From Flectobacillus sp. BAB-3569 (GTDB lineage Bacteria > Bacteroidota > Bacteroidia > Cytophagales > Spirosomataceae), in the NCBI RefSeq assembly GCF_002270355.1, contig NZ_NJFZ01000009.1, positions 62,001 through 126,000 on the forward strand: a stretch of DNA of 64,000 nt. The letters run 5' to 3'. The notes under the pieces were generated by a model. The model ran no database searches. It had not been told where the DNA came from and saw only the letters and a program-made list of their open reading frames with translations. Both the position numbers and the translations under genes were made by a program. Shown here one piece after another: positions 61,695-64,000 of the stretch. The first letter of the stretch is position 1. Every line of letters begins with the position of its first letter.

Positions 61695-62700
61695 TCAATG
61701 TACAATTAGCTTAGTGTTTACTACAATGTCTTCAGGTTCAAGTGTTTCCTTTTCTGCTTGGATGATTTTTAACAATAGTTGCGCCGCTTTTTCTCCCATT
61801 TGATACGCGAACTGTTCTACCGACGCTAGTGGAGGGTTATCCAAATAAGTAGTAATAGGAAGATTGGCAAAGCTTACAAACACGATATCTTTATTCGGAA
61901 CAAGACCTTTTTGTTTGCAGGCTTGCATGGCATACAGTGCCACATAGTCATTGAAGCAAAAAACTGCCTCTGGCAATTCTTCACCATTCAACAGCTCAAT
62001 CATTTTCTTCGTGGTATCTTCTTTACTTAAATCAGTAGATTTAATATAGTTTTGAATGATGGGAAGATTAAACTTTTTCATAGCTCCCCAATAACCCATT
62101 AGGCGCTCGTCGGAGATTTCTAAACTGGCAGGGCCATTCAGAATGGCTACTTTTTTAATGCCTTTTTGGCCAAAAATCTATTACTTCAAAAGCAGCATCT
62201 GCGATATTCCCTCTTACTTTATTGACAGCAACATCTTTAGGCGCTCGGTCAAAAAATACGATAGGAATTCCATATTTTTCTAATTCTCTAAATTGATAAT
62301 ATTGGGTAGTTTCGGCCGAAATAGAAGCAATAACGCCATCGACACGGCTGCTGATGAAGGATTTGATGGCTCTGTTTTCTCTTTCCAGTTTATCACGAGA
62401 TTGACTAACAACTACATTATAATTTTCTGCTGAAATAACATCTTCAATGGCGGTAATCGCCTGGGAAAAAAACTCTTCTTGTAAATGAGGAAGTACAACG
62501 CCAATTGTATAAGTTTTATTCTTTTTGAGCAAAATTGCCGCAGGGTTAGGAACATAATTGAGTCTTTGAGCCATTTCAAAAACCTTTTCTTTCGTTCTCA
62601 AACCAATTCGTGGATGATTTTGCAATGCGCGTGAAACGGTCGAAATCGAAATATTCAACGCTTGCGCTATATGTTTGATTGTAACTTGTGTCTTTTGCAT
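61695..62700 (-). pseudogene. LacI family transcription regulator, broken by a frameshift
   Basis: The first part (62155-62700) has the LacI helix-turn-helix (TIKHIAQALNISISTVSRALQNHPRIG) and the first half of the sugar-binding domain, ending at VIDFWPKRH and a stop. The second part (61695-62099 in another frame, extending upstream) continues with the rest, including MGYWGAMKKFNLPII and DVVFVSFANLPITTYLDNPPLASV-type segments. The join is at 62172-62176: five A on the plus strand, where six would restore VIDFLAKKGIKKVAILNGPASLEIS. Total about 335 residues. It is divergent from galK and would be its likely repressor. True mutation or homopolymer error cannot be told apart here. Confidence 0.85.
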
Positions 62701-63091
62701 ATTTTTCAGGAAGTCCCAAGCCTAGGCTTATGGAACTGCTAAATTACAAACATTCCTGCAATAGTCTTAGTAGGATTTACGATTCCCTAAATTGTGCAAA
62801 TCTGTGCAAATGTTTGATTATACCCTTTATAGCTCATTTTACTTAAGATTTGTTAAATTGAGACTTTACCCAATCGGTTATGTTAGCTTTTTGCTTAAAA
62901 AATTGATTCCTTTGAATATCCATTTGTGCCAACTGTATAAAAAAACTTTCAGATTGTGTTTTTTCAAGCTGTTTGGCCTACGGTGACAAGTAGGTTACAA
63001 GTCGAAGAGTAAAGCTTCTTGTTTGATATTCATCGAAAAGTACCAAGTCTATGTCATCTTACCTTATGCAATCTTTTTGAAACAACTTAAC
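62701..63091. promoter_or_regulatory. lacI-galK divergent control region with a tandem 10-bp repeat
   Basis: Gene-free 391 bases. TGTGCAAATC and TGTGCAAATG lie in tandem at 62793-62812, together forming a TGCA-N6-TGCA palindrome-like core that would suit a LacI-type operator. No convincing TAnnTTTG promoter identified for galK. Confidence 0.45.
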
Positions 63092-64000
63092 ATGTATCCT
63101 GAATCAATCATCAAAAAATTTGTCGAAACCTTCTCGGCTGAACCAACCATTACAGTTCGTGCACCTGGACGTATCAATCTCATTGGCGAGCATACGGACT
63201 ATAACGATGGCTACGTTTTACCAGCTAGTATAGACAAGGCTATTTACTTTTCTGTTTCTCCACGTCCAGACAACGAATGTCATGTTGTTGCTTTCGATTT
63301 GGATAGTTCAACCGTTTTTTCGGTAGATAATCCTGTTGCTTCTGAGCATTCTTGGTGTAATTATTTGATTGGGGTAGTAGATGAGCTTCAAAAAGCAGGT
63401 AATCAGTTTGGTGGTTTCAATTTGGTTTTCGGAGGGGATATTCCTTTGGGCGCTGGAGTTTCTTCTTCGGCTGCAGTCGAAACAGGTCTTTCATTTGCAA
63501 TCAATCATATCTATGAATTAGGCTTATCGACTTTGCAAATGGTGCAAATCTCGAAAGCTGCCGAAAATAATTTTGTTGGTGTAAACTGTGGTATAATGGA
63601 TCAGTTTGCTTCAATGTTTGGCAAAAAGGATTCTGTAATCCGTTTGGATTGTCGTGATCTTTCGTACCAATATTTCCCAATTGCATTACCCAACCACGTG
63701 GTTGTATTATGCAATACTGGCGTAAAACACTCATTGGGCGATTCTGAATATAATACTCGTCGCTTGGAATGTGAAGAGGGCTTACGCTTGATTGCAACTC
63801 AATTCTCTGAGGTTAAATCTTGGAGAGATGTGTCATTTGATATGTTGGCTCAGGTGCAGGCTTCGATGACTGATGCTGTGTATCGTCGTGCCAGATATGT
63901 GATTGGAGAAATTGAGCGTGTAGAAGTGGCTTGCGAGGCTCTTTTACAACATGACTTAGCCACTTTTGGGCAAAAAATGTATGAAACCCATCATGGTTTA
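63092..64000 (+). CDS. galK: Galactokinase (partial, cut by the window end)
   Basis: First 303 residues of galactokinase, which phosphorylates alpha-D-galactose at C1 in the Leloir pathway. The galactokinase signature GRINLIGEHTDYNDG is at residues 26-40. The GHMP ATP-binding motif PLGAGVSSSAA lies near residue 126, and the region NNFVGVNCGIMDQFASMFG holds the catalytic Asp. The frame is open to base 64000. Starts with ATG after a 391-base intergenic region shared with the divergent lacI-type gene; regulation by that repressor is likely but inferred. Confidence 0.95.
   Translation, partial: MYPESIIKKFVETFSAEPTITVRAPGRINLIGEHTDYNDGYVLPASIDKAIYFSVSPRPDNECHVVAFDLDSSTVFSVDNPVASEHSWCNYLIGVVDELQKAGNQFGGFNLVFGGDIPLGAGVSSSAAVETGLSFAINHIYELGLSTLQMVQISKAAENNFVGVNCGIMDQFASMFGKKDSVIRLDCRDLSYQYFPIALPNHVVVLCNTGVKHSLGDSEYNTRRLECEEGLRLIATQFSEVKSWRDVSFDMLAQVQASMTDAVYRRARYVIGEIERVEVACEALLQHDLATFGQKMYETHHGL

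Noticed and set aside
62792-62986. 64-residue frame between lacI and galK
   Set aside because: Hydrophobic, aromatic chance frame in an AT-rich intergenic region; it overlaps the candidate operator and shows no family features.

Overview
This window looks like chromosome from a Bacteroidota bacterium, most likely of the Cytophagales/Spirosomaceae type. The evidence is: promoters of the Bacteroidota form TTG-N19/20-TAnnTTTG in front of several genes; a near absence of Shine-Dalgarno sequences; a giant secreted protein ending in a type IX secretion (T9SS) sorting domain; a one-piece hybrid two-component regulator (HTCS); a TonB-dependent receptor; serine-palmitoyltransferase-like and GT117/DUF2723 proteins; a Bacteroidota histone H1-like protein; and a tmRNA whose tag ends SYAMAA. 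No phage, insertion sequence, CRISPR array, rRNA or tRNA gene was recognised.

Layout. 0-5 kb: chromosome partition (parA, parB), a membrane protein, lysine synthesis (dapB) and signal peptidase lepB. 5-9 kb: an RlmI-type methyltransferase, a zinc phospholipase C/S1-P1-like enzyme, ribosomal protein S20 and radC. 9.1-14.5 kb (minus strand): five secreted proteins that together look like a chaperone-usher fimbrial operon of an unusual type (two pilin-like subunits, a two-domain chaperone-like protein, a 916-residue usher-like barrel protein and a third small subunit). This is the most interesting part of the window. 15-24 kb: hisB, an OmpA/DUF937 protein, biotin carboxylase, a sphingolipid-type alpha-oxoamine synthase, a histone H1-like protein and a MaoC hydratase. 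24-30 kb: lipid kinase, a lone DUF1016 nuclease, an eIF1/SUI1 homologue and methylmalonyl-CoA mutase (two subunits). 30-39 kb: dnaA, pheS, a large GT117-like membrane protein and dnaJ/grpE. 39-51 kb: a duplicated SGNH/sialate-esterase-like T9SS cargo protein, queG, and a regulatory cluster made of a GntR-type repressor, a DNA-binding-domain-less relative of it, and a 1358-residue HTCS. 51-64 kb: a second phospholipase-like paralogue, an acetyltransferase, a ferritin-like protein, a phosphodiesterase, a GroES-like protein, a frameshifted TonB receptor, ssrA (tmRNA), a PhyH dioxygenase, an AlbA_2 protein, a frameshifted LacI regulator and divergent galK, which runs off the end.

Genes that appear to work together: parA/parB; grpE/dnaJ; mutA/mutB, with accC possibly in the same propionyl/methylmalonyl-CoA economy; the GntR repressor, the orphan sensor and the HTCS around one intergenic control region with three 18-bp repeats; lacI/galK; and the five-gene fimbrial-like operon. 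Convergent genes are regularly separated by long perfect hairpins serving as bidirectional terminators. Several intergenic spaces carry dispersed repeats (a family rich in the motif ctgaaagccgaaagct, an attgagtga family and a gagacgcaat palindrome family).

All function calls rest on reading protein motifs and gene context; no database search was run. Where the longest reading frame began with an unlikely TTG or an upstream ATG, a downstream start supported by promoter position, signal peptide or family length is given.
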